DNA from: Zobellia laminariae | GTDB taxonomy: Bacteria; Bacteroidota; Bacteroidia; Flavobacteriales; Flavobacteriaceae | Length of the DNA: 64,000 nucleotides | Reading direction: 5' to 3' | Assembly (NCBI RefSeq): GCF_009725995.1 | Contig: NZ_RCNS01000002.1 | Coordinates: 372,001-436,000 of the forward strand | Shown here: in pieces, positions 11,071 through 19,881 of the stretch | How the letters are laid out: each line of letters begins with the position of its first letter | Position numbering within the stretch: the stretch's first letter is position 1 | Translations under genes and position numbers: made by a program | Notes under the pieces: model-generated | What the model was told of the DNA's origin: nothing | The model's input: the letters and a program-made list of their open reading frames with translations, nothing else | Database searches by the model: none

Positions 11071-12462
11071 TTATTGAAAAATAAGACGTTCTCTCTCGCC
11101 TTTTTCATTAATCATAGTGATACTTGTTTTTCCGTATCTAGAAATGCTTCCAAATAGATTTCTTGCTTCCTCAATATCATTTATTTCTTTATCATCTACA
11201 GATAGTAAAACTTTTCCTTCAAGACCGTACCCGCGGTAAGTTTCTGGTACGCCAACTATTTTTACCCCATTTCTGGTCTTAAATTTTTTGTTATCATCTT
11301 TACTTAAGTTCTTTACTTCAAGGCCCATTACCGGTACAATTACAGTTTGCCTTTTCTTAAGCATAACAGGCACGGTAAATTCTTCGCCATCTCTATCAAT
11401 AGTAACCTCTACGGAATCATCAGGTCTTTTTGCAGAAAGGTATCCGGTAAGATCAGCAAATTTGCGAACCTTAATATTATCTACTTTTTTGATAACGTCT
11501 CCTTCTTGCAATTCTGCGTCTTCTGCGCCTGTTCCTTCTTCAACACCAGAAATATAAACACCCTCTATTTCATTTAGTCCTTTTTCTATGGCGTACGGTG
11601 TATTTATATTCAAGGTTTTTATTCCTAAAATCCCTTTTTGAACATTTCCATATTCAAGAATATCATCAACAACTTTTTTTGCAATGTTACTAGGTACGGC
11701 AAATGAGTACCCTACGTAGCTGCCAGTTTGTGAAGTAATCGCTGTATTGATACCAATAAGATCTCCATTAGTATTTACTAACGCTCCACCACTGTTACCG
11801 GGGTTTACTGCGGCATCAGTCTGTATAAATGATTGATTCTTTCCTAAATCACGTGCTTTAGCACTAACAATTCCTGCTGTTACTGTAGATGTTAGGTTAA
11901 AAGGGTTGCCCACTGCTAATACCCATTCTCCTATTTTCATGTCATCGGAATCACCAAAAGCCAAATACGGAAGATTACCTTCTGCATCTATTTTAATAAG
12001 TGCAATATCAGAGTTAGGGTCGGTACCTATAAGTTCGGCGTCATAGGTTTTATTATTGTTTAAGGTTACCTGTAACTGGTTAGCCTTACTAATTACGTGA
12101 TTATTGGTTACGATGTATCCATCTTGCGATATGATAACACCTGATCCTGTTCCTACTTGAGGTCTTTCATTTCCACCACTTCCATAAAAGAAGTCCATAA
12201 GATTATGTGGTGTTCTGCCAACGGTTACATTTTTAACGTGTACAACTGCATTAACTGTGTTCTCTGCTGCAACAGTAAAATCAACTTCGTTAATTCCTGC
12301 TCCCTTTGCGGAAGTAGGGGTGAGGCTAGTATTAAAAACGGAATGTCCCTCATCTTGAGTGATAACCGCATAGTTGTTATTTTCAAAAAATAATTTGTAG
12401 CTGCCCAATGTGATTGCTCCAGCAAAGAGGGCGATAAAAAAGGTACTGGCAATTTTTTTCAT
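11071..12462 (-). CDS. HtrA/Deg family periplasmic serine protease
   Basis: A 463-residue S1C peptidase. An N-terminal hydrophobic segment (residues 4-22) exports or anchors it. The trypsin-like domain shows the triad His122 (TNNHV), Asp152 (NSDIALIKI) and Ser224 (NPGNSGGALVN). Two PDZ domains follow, about 275-370 and 380-460. Family members degrade or refold misfolded envelope proteins and are induced by heat or envelope stress. The gene is the first of its transcript; the next upstream gene, dapF, is divergent at 12652. DegP or DegQ identity cannot be assigned in this phylum, so no symbol is given. Confidence 0.94.
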   Translation of the reverse strand: MKKIASTFFIALFAGAITLGSYKLFFENNNYAVITQDEGHSVFNTSLTPTSAKGAGINEVDFTVAAENTVNAVVHVKNVTVGRTPHNLMDFFYGSGGNERPQVGTGSGVIISQDGYIVTNNHVISKANQLQVTLNNNKTYDAELIGTDPNSDIALIKIDAEGNLPYLAFGDSDDMKIGEWVLAVGNPFNLTSTVTAGIVSAKARDLGKNQSFIQTDAAVNPGNSGGALVNTNGDLIGINTAITSQTGSYVGYSFAVPSNIAKKVVDDILEYGNVQKGILGIKTLNINTPYAIEKGLNEIEGVYISGVEEGTGAEDAELQEGDVIKKVDNIKVRKFADLTGYLSAKRPDDSVEVTIDRDGEEFTVPVMLKKRQTVIVPVMGLEVKNLSKDDNKKFKTRNGVKIVGVPETYRGYGLEGKVLLSVDDKEINDIEEARNLFGSISRYGKTSITMINEKGERERLIFQ

Positions 12463-12626
12463 GCTATTGTTTTGTTTAAATTTCTGTGATATGTTAAAAT
12501 TAGTCGTTTTTTGTGTGGTTTATATTTGCTTTAACTACTCTTTAACTGCCAAATATATCTTAATCCCTACTATTTCAGGTCGCTAAGTAGCAGACCAAAG
12601 AGGTTATTTCTGATAGTATAAAAGCC

Positions 12627-12634
12627 TATATTTG
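12627..12634 (+). promoter_or_regulatory. Promoter -7 element for dapF
   Basis: TATATTTG fits the Bacteroidota -7 consensus TANNTTTG. The expected start of transcription is about 10 bases before the ATG at 12652, and the element overlaps the start of the longer frame at 12634, so it supports the shorter DapF. Confidence 0.6.
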
Positions 12635-12651
12635 TGTCTTTAAATATTCTT

Positions 12652-13428
12652 ATGACACTCAGTTTTTACAAATATCAAGGCACTGGAAACGATTTTGTTC
12701 TTATCGATAACCGACAATTAGAATTTCCCAAAAATGATACCAAACTAGTTGCATTTCTATGTGACAGAAAGTTTGGCATAGGCGGTGATGGCTTGATTCT
12801 ATTAGAAAATGACGAATTGTCAGATTTTAGAATGGTCTATTACAATGCAGACGGGAATGAAGGAAGTATGTGTGGTAATGGTGGCCGTTGTACCGTGGCA
12901 TTTGCTAACTTTTTGGGAGTTATAAATAAGGATACCGTTTTTAATGCGGCAGATGGTAAGCATGCTGCTACTATTGAAAATGGAATTGTTAGTCTGCAAA
13001 TGCAAGACGTTTCCGAAATTAAGGAAAAGTCTGAATATGTATTTTTGGATACAGGTTCTCCTCACCATGTACAAATGGTGAAAACTGTTGAGAACTTTGA
13101 GGTGTATAAAGAAGGTAAAAAGTTACGCTATGGGCTTTATGGTCAAACAGGAAGTAACATCAACTTTGTAGAAACCTTAGAAGATGACACTTTTGCTGTG
13201 CGAACATACGAACGTGGAGTGGAGGACGAAACTTTATCTTGTGGTACCGGTGTAACCGCTGTGGCAATTGCTATGCATAATGCTGGGAAAACTTCAGCAA
13301 ATAGAATTAAAGTACATACGCAAGGTGGAGAGTTACAGGTTGAGTTGACTGAAAAAGACGGAGTTTATAGTCAAATTCATTTGATAGGTCCAGCCGAACA
13401 AGTTTTCAAAGGTGAAATAGTATGCTAA
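12652..13428 (+). CDS. dapF: Diaminopimelate epimerase
   Basis: A 258-residue cofactor-independent epimerase converting LL- to meso-diaminopimelate, the branch precursor of lysine and of peptidoglycan cross-links. It starts FYKYQGTGNDFVLIDNR and carries both catalytic cysteines: YNADGNEGSMCGNGGRC (first Cys near residue 73) and ETLSCGTGVTAVA (second near residue 200). The ATG at 12652 matches family N-termini and lies just after a promoter box that would exclude the longer frame. The last 7 bases overlap the next gene, so it heads a coupled group with an acetyltransferase and mltG. Confidence 0.97.
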   Translation: MTLSFYKYQGTGNDFVLIDNRQLEFPKNDTKLVAFLCDRKFGIGGDGLILLENDELSDFRMVYYNADGNEGSMCGNGGRCTVAFANFLGVINKDTVFNAADGKHAATIENGIVSLQMQDVSEIKEKSEYVFLDTGSPHHVQMVKTVENFEVYKEGKKLRYGLYGQTGSNINFVETLEDDTFAVRTYERGVEDETLSCGTGVTAVAIAMHNAGKTSANRIKVHTQGGELQVELTEKDGVYSQIHLIGPAEQVFKGEIVC

Positions 13429-13946
13429 GTTTAAAAGGTCAGCACATATCTCTAAGAGGATTGGAACCAAGTGATTTGGATTTTCTCTATGAGCTAGAAA
13501 ATAATACTGAGATTTGGGAAATTAGCGGAACTACCGCTCCGTATTCTAAGCATGTGTTAGCTTTATATCTAGATAATGCCCATCGTGATATTTATGATGT
13601 TAAGCAATTGCGCCTTTGCATTTGTAATAAGGAAAATTCACCAGTTGGACTTATAGATTTGTTTGATTTTGACCCTAAAAACTTTAGGGCAGGAATAGGG
13701 ATAGTTATATCTAATAAAGAGAATAGAAACCAAGGAGTAGGAGCGGAGGCTATACAATTAGTGTCTGATTATGCTTTTAAGGTTTTAAATCTTCATCAGC
13801 TCTATGCCAATGTCATGGAGAGCAATAACCCAAGTTTACATTTGTTTAGAAAGATGGGTTTTGAAGAAGTGGGTTTAAAAAAGGATTGGATTTTTTCCGA
13901 TGGAAAATATAAGAATGAGATTTTGTTTCAAAAAATAAATGCCTAA
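13422..13946 (+). CDS. GNAT acetyltransferase of the RimJ/RimL type
   Basis: A 174-residue protein of the Acetyltransf_3 group: N-terminal LKGQHISLRGLEPSDLDFLYELENN, a strand-helix core with GIVISNKENRNQGVGAEAIQLV as the acetyl-CoA motif (about residues 92-113) and a C-terminal NVMESNNPSLHLFRKMGFEEVG. Members acetylate protein N-termini or small amines; the substrate is unknown. It overlaps dapF by 7 bases and its stop overlaps the mltG start (TAATG), so it is translationally coupled to both. The position suggests but does not prove a link to envelope metabolism. Confidence 0.87.
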   Translation: MLSLKGQHISLRGLEPSDLDFLYELENNTEIWEISGTTAPYSKHVLALYLDNAHRDIYDVKQLRLCICNKENSPVGLIDLFDFDPKNFRAGIGIVISNKENRNQGVGAEAIQLVSDYAFKVLNLHQLYANVMESNNPSLHLFRKMGFEEVGLKKDWIFSDGKYKNEILFQKINA

Positions 13947-14989
13947 TGTATATTAAACGTATTCTACTAATTATAGTAATTGCTGGTCTTATTGGTGGTG
14001 GAATTTTTGCCTACACGGTGTATAATGCCATTTTTTCACCTAACACTAGTTTCGAAAATAAAGAAGCTTATATATATGTACCCTCTGATGCCGATTTTAA
14101 TGAAGTACGCGAATTGGTAACTCCTCTTATAAAAGATATGTCCTCTTTTGAGAAAGTTGCACAACGTAAAGGATATGCATCAAATGTTAGAGGAGGTAAG
14201 TATGTTATTAAAAAAGGTGCGAACAATAATGACATTATAAATTCGCTACGTAGTCAAAACATACCAGTTAAGGTTGCTTTTAATAATCAAGAGACCATTG
14301 CAGACCTTGCAGGGAGGATAGCTATGCAAATAGAACCGGATAGTTTAACATTACTACAAGCTTTTACTGATGACGATTTCTTGAAAGCGAACGGTTTTAA
14401 TAAGAATACGGAATTAGCTATGTATATACCTAATAGCTATGAGTTTTTCTGGAATACTTCAGGAAAGGAGTTTAGGGAGCGTATGTTAAAGGAATATAAA
14501 CGGTTCTGGACCGATGCACGTTTGGCTAAAGCAAAAGCATTGAATCTAACCCCTGCAGAAGTAATCACTTTGGCATCCGTTGTGCATAAAGAAACAGCAA
14601 AAGTTGATGAAAGACCAAGGGTTGCGGGAGTGTATTTAAATCGCTTAAGAAAAGGAATCTTGCTGCAGGCGGATCCAACGGTTATCTATGCCTTAAAAAA
14701 GCACAAGGGTGATTTTAATATCATAATCAAGAGAGTTCTTTATAAAGATTTAGAGTTAGATTCTCCTTATAATACCTATAAGTATGCAGGTCTTCCTCCT
14801 GGTCCTATAGCCATGCCGGATATAACTGCTATTGATGCAGTTCTTAATCCTGAGAAACATGAATACATCTATTTTGTTGCTAACGTAGAAAATTTCGGTT
14901 ACCATAAGTTTGCTAAGACTTTGGCCCAGCATAACCGTAATAAGGCACAGTATGTCCGGTGGATAAATGCTCAAAAAATCAACAGATAG
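13946..14989 (+). CDS. mltG: Endolytic murein transglycosylase MltG
   Basis: A 347-residue inner-membrane protein of the MltG/YceG family, which cuts nascent glycan strands and helps set their length. One membrane helix (about residues 5-25) anchors a periplasmic region with a LysM-like part followed by the catalytic domain. The family signature is clear: LASVVHKETAKVDERPRVAGVYLNRL with the catalytic Glu near residue 216, then LLQADPTVIYAL and the C-terminal YNTYKYAGLPPGPIAMP. The start overlaps the acetyltransferase stop. The next gene, after 146 bases and with its own promoter box, is a second murein hydrolase. Confidence 0.96.
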   Translation: MYIKRILLIIVIAGLIGGGIFAYTVYNAIFSPNTSFENKEAYIYVPSDADFNEVRELVTPLIKDMSSFEKVAQRKGYASNVRGGKYVIKKGANNNDIINSLRSQNIPVKVAFNNQETIADLAGRIAMQIEPDSLTLLQAFTDDDFLKANGFNKNTELAMYIPNSYEFFWNTSGKEFRERMLKEYKRFWTDARLAKAKALNLTPAEVITLASVVHKETAKVDERPRVAGVYLNRLRKGILLQADPTVIYALKKHKGDFNIIIKRVLYKDLELDSPYNTYKYAGLPPGPIAMPDITAIDAVLNPEKHEYIYFVANVENFGYHKFAKTLAQHNRNKAQYVRWINAQKINR

Positions 14990-15073
14990 GCATTTTGTCC
15001 ACTGTTTATTACCTGTTAACTAAAATGGGGCATTTTTAACAAAGCCTTGTAAATTGTAACAAGAAAACGAGCT

Positions 15074-15081
15074 TATCTTTG
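15074..15081 (+). promoter_or_regulatory. Promoter -7 element for the lysozyme-like gene
   Basis: TATCTTTG matches the TANNTTTG consensus, 55 bases before the start codon at 15136, with an ATTG about 17 bases upstream as a possible -33 element. It indicates that this gene can be expressed separately from mltG. Confidence 0.55.
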
Positions 15082-15135
15082 CCCCTCGTAATCTAAGCAG
15101 GCTAAATTTTCGTAAGTCTTAGGTAAATATAACAT

Positions 15136-15765
15136 ATGAGAAAGTGGCTAAGTTTATCAAGCCCCCTGATCATTACCTTTATTTTATTGAGTTTTGGTTT
15201 TGAATCCAAAGAGGTGAAAGTACCGAAAACTCTTAAAGTAAAACAACCTACTGAAGTTTTGTTTCCCAAAAACAAAACTGTACATGCTACGATGTTATTG
15301 ACTCCTCCTTTTATAGGGAGTTCGTATATCGGTTTTAAAGAAGCTCTAGCGTTTAAAGAATCGCAGGGTAACTATTTTACGACAAATACTCTTGGGTATT
15401 TGGGAAAATACCAATTTGGTATCGGTACCTTACAGCTAATGGGTGTCTATAACGCAACACGTTTCTTAAATGACCCTGTGTTACAGGAAAGAGCTTTTAA
15501 TACTAACATAGCTCGTAACAAGTGGATTCTAAGAAGAGATATTGCCCGTTTCGTTGGAAAACGAATAGGTGGTGTCGAAATAACAGAATCTGGAATGATG
15601 GCGGCAGCCCACTTGGCTGGTGCCGGAAATGTTAAGAAGTACTTACGTTCATGGGGTGCGTTCGATGTATCGGACAGCTACGGAACAACAATTGCAAAAT
15701 ACATGAAGAAGTTTTCAGGATATGATATTTCTTATGTTTCGCCAAAACGAAACCCGAAAGTTTGA
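15136..15765 (+). CDS. Exported lysozyme/transglycosylase-like peptidoglycan hydrolase
   Basis: A 209-residue protein with an N-terminal export helix (LSLSSPLIITFILLSFGF) and a domain of the SLT/lysozyme-like fold. The strongest sign is FKEALAFKESQGNY with a candidate catalytic Glu at residue 75, followed by LGYLGKYQFGIGTLQLMG (the usual substrate-binding region) and MMAAAHLAGAGNVKKYL, then DSYGTTIAKYMKKFSGYDIS. Similar sequences occur in flavobacterial chromosomes and in phage lysins. There is no LysM domain. It follows mltG, so the region encodes two cell-wall cutting enzymes plus DapF. I infer murein cleavage; substrate preference is unknown. Confidence 0.8.
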   Translation: MRKWLSLSSPLIITFILLSFGFESKEVKVPKTLKVKQPTEVLFPKNKTVHATMLLTPPFIGSSYIGFKEALAFKESQGNYFTTNTLGYLGKYQFGIGTLQLMGVYNATRFLNDPVLQERAFNTNIARNKWILRRDIARFVGKRIGGVEITESGMMAAAHLAGAGNVKKYLRSWGAFDVSDSYGTTIAKYMKKFSGYDISYVSPKRNPKV

Positions 15766-15805
15766 CTATCCCCTGTTTAAGATTTAATTTACATATGAAA
15801 GTGGA

Positions 15806-15839
15806 CAAGCCCTAATAGAAATATTAGGGTTTGTTTTTT
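15806..15839 (+). terminator. Terminator after the lysozyme-like gene
   Basis: A 12-bp stem (15806-15817 with 15822-15833, one G-U pair), GAAA loop, then six T residues, 40 bases after the stop codon. A classic plus-strand rho-independent terminator. Confidence 0.9.
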
Positions 15840-16038
15840 ATGGGTCTTAGCGGTTTTTAAAAGGGTTTCTATAATTAGTAGAAATTACTATGTTGGTTTA
15901 TTATTTTTTGCAAGGTTGGATTGAATTATGGATTAAAAAACTCTTTCCTTCGACTTATATAAACCTATATAGTCTGGAATTAATGCATTACACAATGGTT
16001 ACCATTGTTCATATTTACTTTTCTATAATCTGTAAACC

Positions 16039-16425
16039 TTATCGGCAATCATCATTTATTTCAATCCAATACCCATTTGGATCCTGAAAATAAACCTGTT
16101 TAATTCCGTCTTGCCGAATGTAATCTTTATTCGGACTATCGAGCCAATCAGAGTATGCAATATTAAATTTCTTTAGATAGGCTACAAATGAGGGTAAGTC
16201 AGATGTTGATAAAGCAAAATGAACAGCTTTATTAATTTTTATTTGAAAATCTGGACTAGGAATAAGATGCAGTTGTTTCTCTTCGGCAATAGACAGCCAT
16301 CTTGTTTTGGAATTAGAAGCTGTATTCTGGATTTCTTTAAGTTGAAGTACTTTTTGATAGAATTCAAGAGATTCGTTAACATCCTTTACAGAAAGTGCAA
16401 TATGGTCGAATGAAAAAGTATGCAT
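16039..16425 (-). CDS. VOC/glyoxalase-like metalloenzyme-fold protein
   Basis: A 128-residue vicinal-oxygen-chelate protein: two beta-alpha-beta-beta-beta modules, beginning FSFDHIALSVKDVNESLEFYQKVL and with a second half starting AVHFALSTSDLPSFVAYL and ending YFQDPNGYWIEIND. Candidate metal ligands are His7 of FDHIAL, His of VHFAL and the Glu of YWIEI, as in glyoxalase I-type proteins. It could be a lyase, dioxygenase or resistance protein; substrate unknown. It stands alone, with about 270 bases of mostly empty sequence to its left and 133 to its right. Confidence 0.85.
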   Translation of the reverse strand: MHTFSFDHIALSVKDVNESLEFYQKVLQLKEIQNTASNSKTRWLSIAEEKQLHLIPSPDFQIKINKAVHFALSTSDLPSFVAYLKKFNIAYSDWLDSPNKDYIRQDGIKQVYFQDPNGYWIEINDDCR

Positions 16426-16558
16426 TTATAAAATTGAATTTTAATTATATATATGATTTCTTAAACCTTTATTGAAAATAAGGAAGTAAAGGGGAAAAAC
16501 AAAGAGAAGTTCATTAAGCAATACTACTTGGCAAAGAAAAAGACAAAAAAAACAAGAA

Positions 16559-17284
16559 TTACCCCTGAATAATAAAGATGGCAGGTCTTTTATGAAGAGA
16601 TTCTACTTTGGTGCGCTTCCAGTCGGCAATAGTTTTGGTAAGTATGTATTCTGTTGGAAGAGTTACATCACAGGCTACACATACTCTTGTGCTAGGATTA
16701 AGTGTTTTAAGTAGCTCGGCAAAAAGCTTGTCATTTCTATACGGAGTTTCAATGAACAGTTGAGATTGTCCATAGTCTTTAGATAGTTTTTCCAATCTCT
16801 TAATAGCACCTTTACGCTCAGGACCGTCTATGGGTAAGTATCCGTTAAAAGCAAAGCTCTGCCCGTTCATACCGCTAGCCATAAGCGCTAGAACAATAGA
16901 GGATGGCCCTACTAAAGGTACAACCTGAATGTTTTTTTCGTGGGCAATTTTAACGACATCTGCACCAGGATCGGCAATACCAGGGCAACCAGCTTCAGAT
17001 AGTATACCTGTATTGAAACCATCAAGACATGATTGTAGAAATGTAGGTATTTCTGCTGCCTCTGTATACTTGTTTAGAACAGATAAATGTAGGCTTGGTT
17101 GTGATTTTCTTGGACTTATTTTTTTTATGAACCGTCTTGCTGTTTTCTCGTTTTCAACAATATAGTGGTCAATTTGTTCAATGGCCTGTTTAATTGAAAT
17201 AGGTAACACTTCTAATGGCTCATTTTCGCCAAGTGTGGTAGGTATTAAATATAATTTTCCCTGGTCTTCAATTCTGTTGGCCAT
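16559..17284 (-). CDS. RsmI-like SAM-dependent methyltransferase
   Basis: A 241-residue protein of the tetrapyrrole-methylase fold, related to RsmI, which 2'-O-methylates C1402 of 16S rRNA. It begins GKLYLIPTTLGENEPLEVLP rather than the usual GTLYLVATPIGN, which marks the Bacteroidota subgroup, and continues with IDHYIVENEKTARRFIKKI, the AGCPGIADPGADVVKIAH loop and VVPLVGPSSIVLALMASGMNG that form the SAM site. The longer frame to 17326 overlaps the phosphatase gene; the ATG at 17284 gives a normal start. Because of the divergent first strand the exact target (rRNA position) should be treated as likely but not certain. Confidence 0.85.
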   Translation of the reverse strand: MANRIEDQGKLYLIPTTLGENEPLEVLPISIKQAIEQIDHYIVENEKTARRFIKKISPRKSQPSLHLSVLNKYTEAAEIPTFLQSCLDGFNTGILSEAGCPGIADPGADVVKIAHEKNIQVVPLVGPSSIVLALMASGMNGQSFAFNGYLPIDGPERKGAIKRLEKLSKDYGQSQLFIETPYRNDKLFAELLKTLNPSTRVCVACDVTLPTEYILTKTIADWKRTKVESLHKRPAIFIIQG

Positions 17285-17298
17285 AACGTTTGGTTCTA

Positions 17299-17745
17299 TT
17301 AGAGTTTTTTGGCGATAGACGTACAAGCGGTGTCTATAAGTTGAAATACCTTTTCAAAACCATTGTCGTCCCAATACGGGTCAGGCACTTCAATAACAGG
17401 TAATTCTACTTCCGTAAGCAATAGCTTAACCTTCTTAGTATCTTCTGGTGTATTAGCTAGACTTAGAATGTTATTAAGGTTGCTACGGTCCATAGCATAA
17501 ATTACATCAAATTTTTCAAAATCTGATTTTTGAAATTGACGACAGCGTTGATTTTGAATATTTAGACCGTGATTATGTGCAACGGCAATAGAACGCGGAT
17601 CTGGTGCTTTGCCAATATGGTAGCCTCCGGTTCCTGCAGAATCTACAAAAACCTTTTCTGGGTCAACCTTGTCTTGGAGAATACCCTCCGCTAATGGAGA
17701 CCTGCAAATATTGCCTAGGCAGACCATTAAGACTTTGGTTTTCAT
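17299..17745 (-). CDS. Low-molecular-weight protein tyrosine phosphatase
   Basis: A 148-residue cytoplasmic phosphatase. The P-loop CLGNICRSP places the nucleophile at Cys9 and the phosphate-binding Arg at 15; the general-acid Asp lies in EVPDPYWDD near residue 117. VDSAGTGGYHIGKAPDPRS is the second conserved loop of the family. In other bacteria such enzymes dephosphorylate tyrosine kinases of polysaccharide export, but no such kinase is near; here it lies between dnaA (6 bases upstream) and the RsmI-like gene, an order I would expect to be conserved in flavobacteria. Arsenate reductase is a related possibility but less likely. Confidence 0.93.
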   Translation of the reverse strand: MKTKVLMVCLGNICRSPLAEGILQDKVDPEKVFVDSAGTGGYHIGKAPDPRSIAVAHNHGLNIQNQRCRQFQKSDFEKFDVIYAMDRSNLNNILSLANTPEDTKKVKLLLTEVELPVIEVPDPYWDDNGFEKVFQLIDTACTSIAKKL

Positions 17746-17751
17746 AAGGGG

Positions 17752-19176
17752 TTAAGAGAATTTCTTAGTAAGGTCTTCTATGTATTTTCTGAACTGTTTG
17801 TCAGTTTCTGCTAAGTTGTCAACAGTCTTGCATGCATGTAAAACAGTTGCGTGATCTCTTTTTCCTATTTGAGACCCAATACTGGCTAACGATGCTTTGG
17901 TGAATTTTTTCGCAAAGAACATAGCTAACTGCCTTGCTTGTACAATATGACGCTTTCTGGTTTTAGACTGAAGCGTAGCAACATCCATTTCGAAATAATC
18001 TGAAACCACTTTTTGAATGTAGTCTATAGAAACTTCTCGTTTGGTGTTCTTTACGAACTTCTCTACTACTTGCTGAGCCAGTTCTAAAGTAACTTCCTTT
18101 TTATTGAAGGAAGATTGGGCTATTAAAGAGATAATTGCGCCTTCTAGTTCACGTATGTTGCTTTTAATATGCTTAGCAACATAATCTATAATATCATCTG
18201 GCATTTCAACACCATCTCTATACAATTTGTTCTTAAGGATAGAAATTCGTGTTTCGTAGTCAGGTGTCTGAAGTTCAGCAGATAATCCCCATTTGAAACG
18301 AGACAACAATCGTTGCTCAATATCTTGCATGTCTACCGGGGCTTTGTCTGAGGTTAAAATAACCTGCTTTCCGTTTTGGTGCAAATGGTTGAAAATATGG
18401 AAGAAAACATCTTGTGTTCCTGACTTTCCGCTTAAGAACTGAACATCATCAATTATAAGCACATCTATCAATTGGTAGAAATGGATAAAATCGTTTCTGG
18501 TGTTTTTCTTAACAGACTCTATATATTGTTGTGTAAATTTTTCTGCAGAAATATATAATACAGTACGCTCTGGGTACTTATCTTTTATTTCAACTCCTAT
18601 GGCATGGGCCAAGTGAGTTTTTCCTAAACCAACACCACCAAAAATTAATAACGGATTAAAAGAAGTGCCACCAGGTTTGTTAGCAACGGCCATACCGGCA
18701 GATCTAGCTAAACGGTTTGCGTCTCCTTCTAAAAAATTATCGAAATTATAATTGGGGTTAAGTTGAGATTCAATTTTAATATTTCGAATACCAGGTATTA
18801 CGAAAGGATTTTTAAGTTCAGGATTTTTTGACTTGATCGGCACATCCATTTCCTGTGGACTCATAGTTGCTCTGTTGGAACTAGGAATTTTTTCTGTAAA
18901 TGGTTCTTTGTTGCCGTAGGTGTTTTCCATTCTAATGATGTACACCAATTTTGCAGTCTCACCCAATTCTTTGGTAAGCGCAACTTTCAACAATTTCACA
19001 TAGTGCTCTTCAAGCCACTCGTAAAAGAATTTACTAGGCACTTGAATACTCAGTGCATTGTCAGATAACTTTACCGGCTTGATCGGTTCGAACCAAGTTT
19101 TGAATGCCTGCGGTTGAATGTTATCTTTGATAAATGTCAAACAATTGTTCCATACGGAAATAGCAGTAACACCCAT
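17752..19176 (-). CDS. dnaA: Chromosomal replication initiator DnaA
   Basis: A 474-residue AAA+ initiator. Domain I (residues 1-80, SVWNNCLTFIKDNIQPQAFKTW), a linker, then domain III with Walker A GGVGLGKTH (about 178-186), Walker B LIIDDVQFL, and domain IV with the DNA-binding signature GKRDHATVLHACKTV near the C-terminus. The frame runs 40 codons further up to 19296, but those codons are hydrophobic and unlike the family; the ATG at 19176 precedes a canonical N-terminus. I saw no cluster of TTATCCACA boxes in the 200 bases upstream, so the origin is not evidently here. The LMW phosphatase follows after 6 bases. Confidence 0.97.
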   Translation of the reverse strand: MGVTAISVWNNCLTFIKDNIQPQAFKTWFEPIKPVKLSDNALSIQVPSKFFYEWLEEHYVKLLKVALTKELGETAKLVYIIRMENTYGNKEPFTEKIPSSNRATMSPQEMDVPIKSKNPELKNPFVIPGIRNIKIESQLNPNYNFDNFLEGDANRLARSAGMAVANKPGGTSFNPLLIFGGVGLGKTHLAHAIGVEIKDKYPERTVLYISAEKFTQQYIESVKKNTRNDFIHFYQLIDVLIIDDVQFLSGKSGTQDVFFHIFNHLHQNGKQVILTSDKAPVDMQDIEQRLLSRFKWGLSAELQTPDYETRISILKNKLYRDGVEMPDDIIDYVAKHIKSNIRELEGAIISLIAQSSFNKKEVTLELAQQVVEKFVKNTKREVSIDYIQKVVSDYFEMDVATLQSKTRKRHIVQARQLAMFFAKKFTKASLASIGSQIGKRDHATVLHACKTVDNLAETDKQFRKYIEDLTKKFS

Positions 19177-19383
19177 GCGAAAGTTGATCTTATTTTTGTT
19201 GGTTAGTGATTTCGTAAATCGGTCGAAAGTAAACGGAATAATCGTTAGTTTCTCGGGAGGCAAATATGTGAACAAAAAAACTAAAAAAAAAATCAAACTC
19301 TATTGAATTTACCCTTTTTTTTTTGCATGTTCGACCAGCTATAAACAAAATCTATTAAATATATAATTTTTACATGATAATTT

Positions 19384-19794
19384 ATGAGTTTTAACAAAAT
19401 TTCTTTTAGAGTACGATATTCGGAAACAGATCAGATGGGAGTTGTGTATCACGGTAACTATGCGCAATACTTGGAGATGGGAAGGGTAGAGTGGTTACGT
19501 GACACAGGAATTTCTTACAAAGAGTTAGAAGAAAACGGAATTATGCTGCCAGTTATTTCTTTATCTGTAAACTACAAGAAATCTGCCTTTTATGATGACC
19601 TAATTACCGTTAAAACAACGCTTAAAAAAACGCCTTCTGTTAAGATCGAATTTGACTTTGTTATCTACAATGAAAAACAAGAAATTCTTGCTGAAGCAAA
19701 TACGGTTTTAGCTTTTATCAAAATGGCAAATAATAGACCAATTAGATGTCCGAAATATCTGTTGGATTTAATTGAAAAAAGGGCTAAAAAGTAA
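19384..19794 (+). CDS. Acyl-CoA thioesterase of the YbgC/4HBT hotdog family
   Basis: A 136-residue single hotdog-fold protein. The 4-hydroxybenzoyl-CoA thioesterase signature is plain: RYSETDQMGVVYHGNYAQYLEMGRVEWLR, with the catalytic Asp near residue 15 and the HGNY segment. It would hydrolyse short- or medium-chain acyl-CoAs. In Gram-negative bacteria of other phyla a homologue is linked to the Tol-Pal system, which is not seen here. It is divergent from dnaA and converges on the YigZ gene. Confidence 0.92.
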   Translation: MSFNKISFRVRYSETDQMGVVYHGNYAQYLEMGRVEWLRDTGISYKELEENGIMLPVISLSVNYKKSAFYDDLITVKTTLKKTPSVKIEFDFVIYNEKQEILAEANTVLAFIKMANNRPIRCPKYLLDLIEKRAKK

Positions 19795-19855
19795 GTTTAA
19801 TTTTGGTGCTTGAGAGAAAAAAATGATGAGTTTGAAAGAAGTTTATTCTTGGTAT

Positions 19856-19873
19856 GCCTGTAAAACAACAGGC
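19856..19873. terminator. Short hairpin between convergent genes
   Basis: A 6-bp inverted repeat GCCTGT/ACAGGC between the thioesterase and YigZ stops. It lacks a good T run on either strand, so it is at best a weak terminator. Confidence 0.3.
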
Positions 19874-19881
19874 AAAAGGTC

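Noticed and set aside
15136..15765. Prophage lysin
   Set aside because: The lysozyme-like gene has an export signal, its own promoter and terminator, and no phage genes are around it.
15890..16087. 65-residue plus-strand ORF
   Set aside because: It runs into the VOC gene on the other strand, has irregular composition and no promoter or family likeness.
19177..19383. Replication origin beside dnaA
   Set aside because: The region is AT-rich but I found no cluster of TTATCCACA-type boxes, and in this phylum the origin is often away from dnaA.
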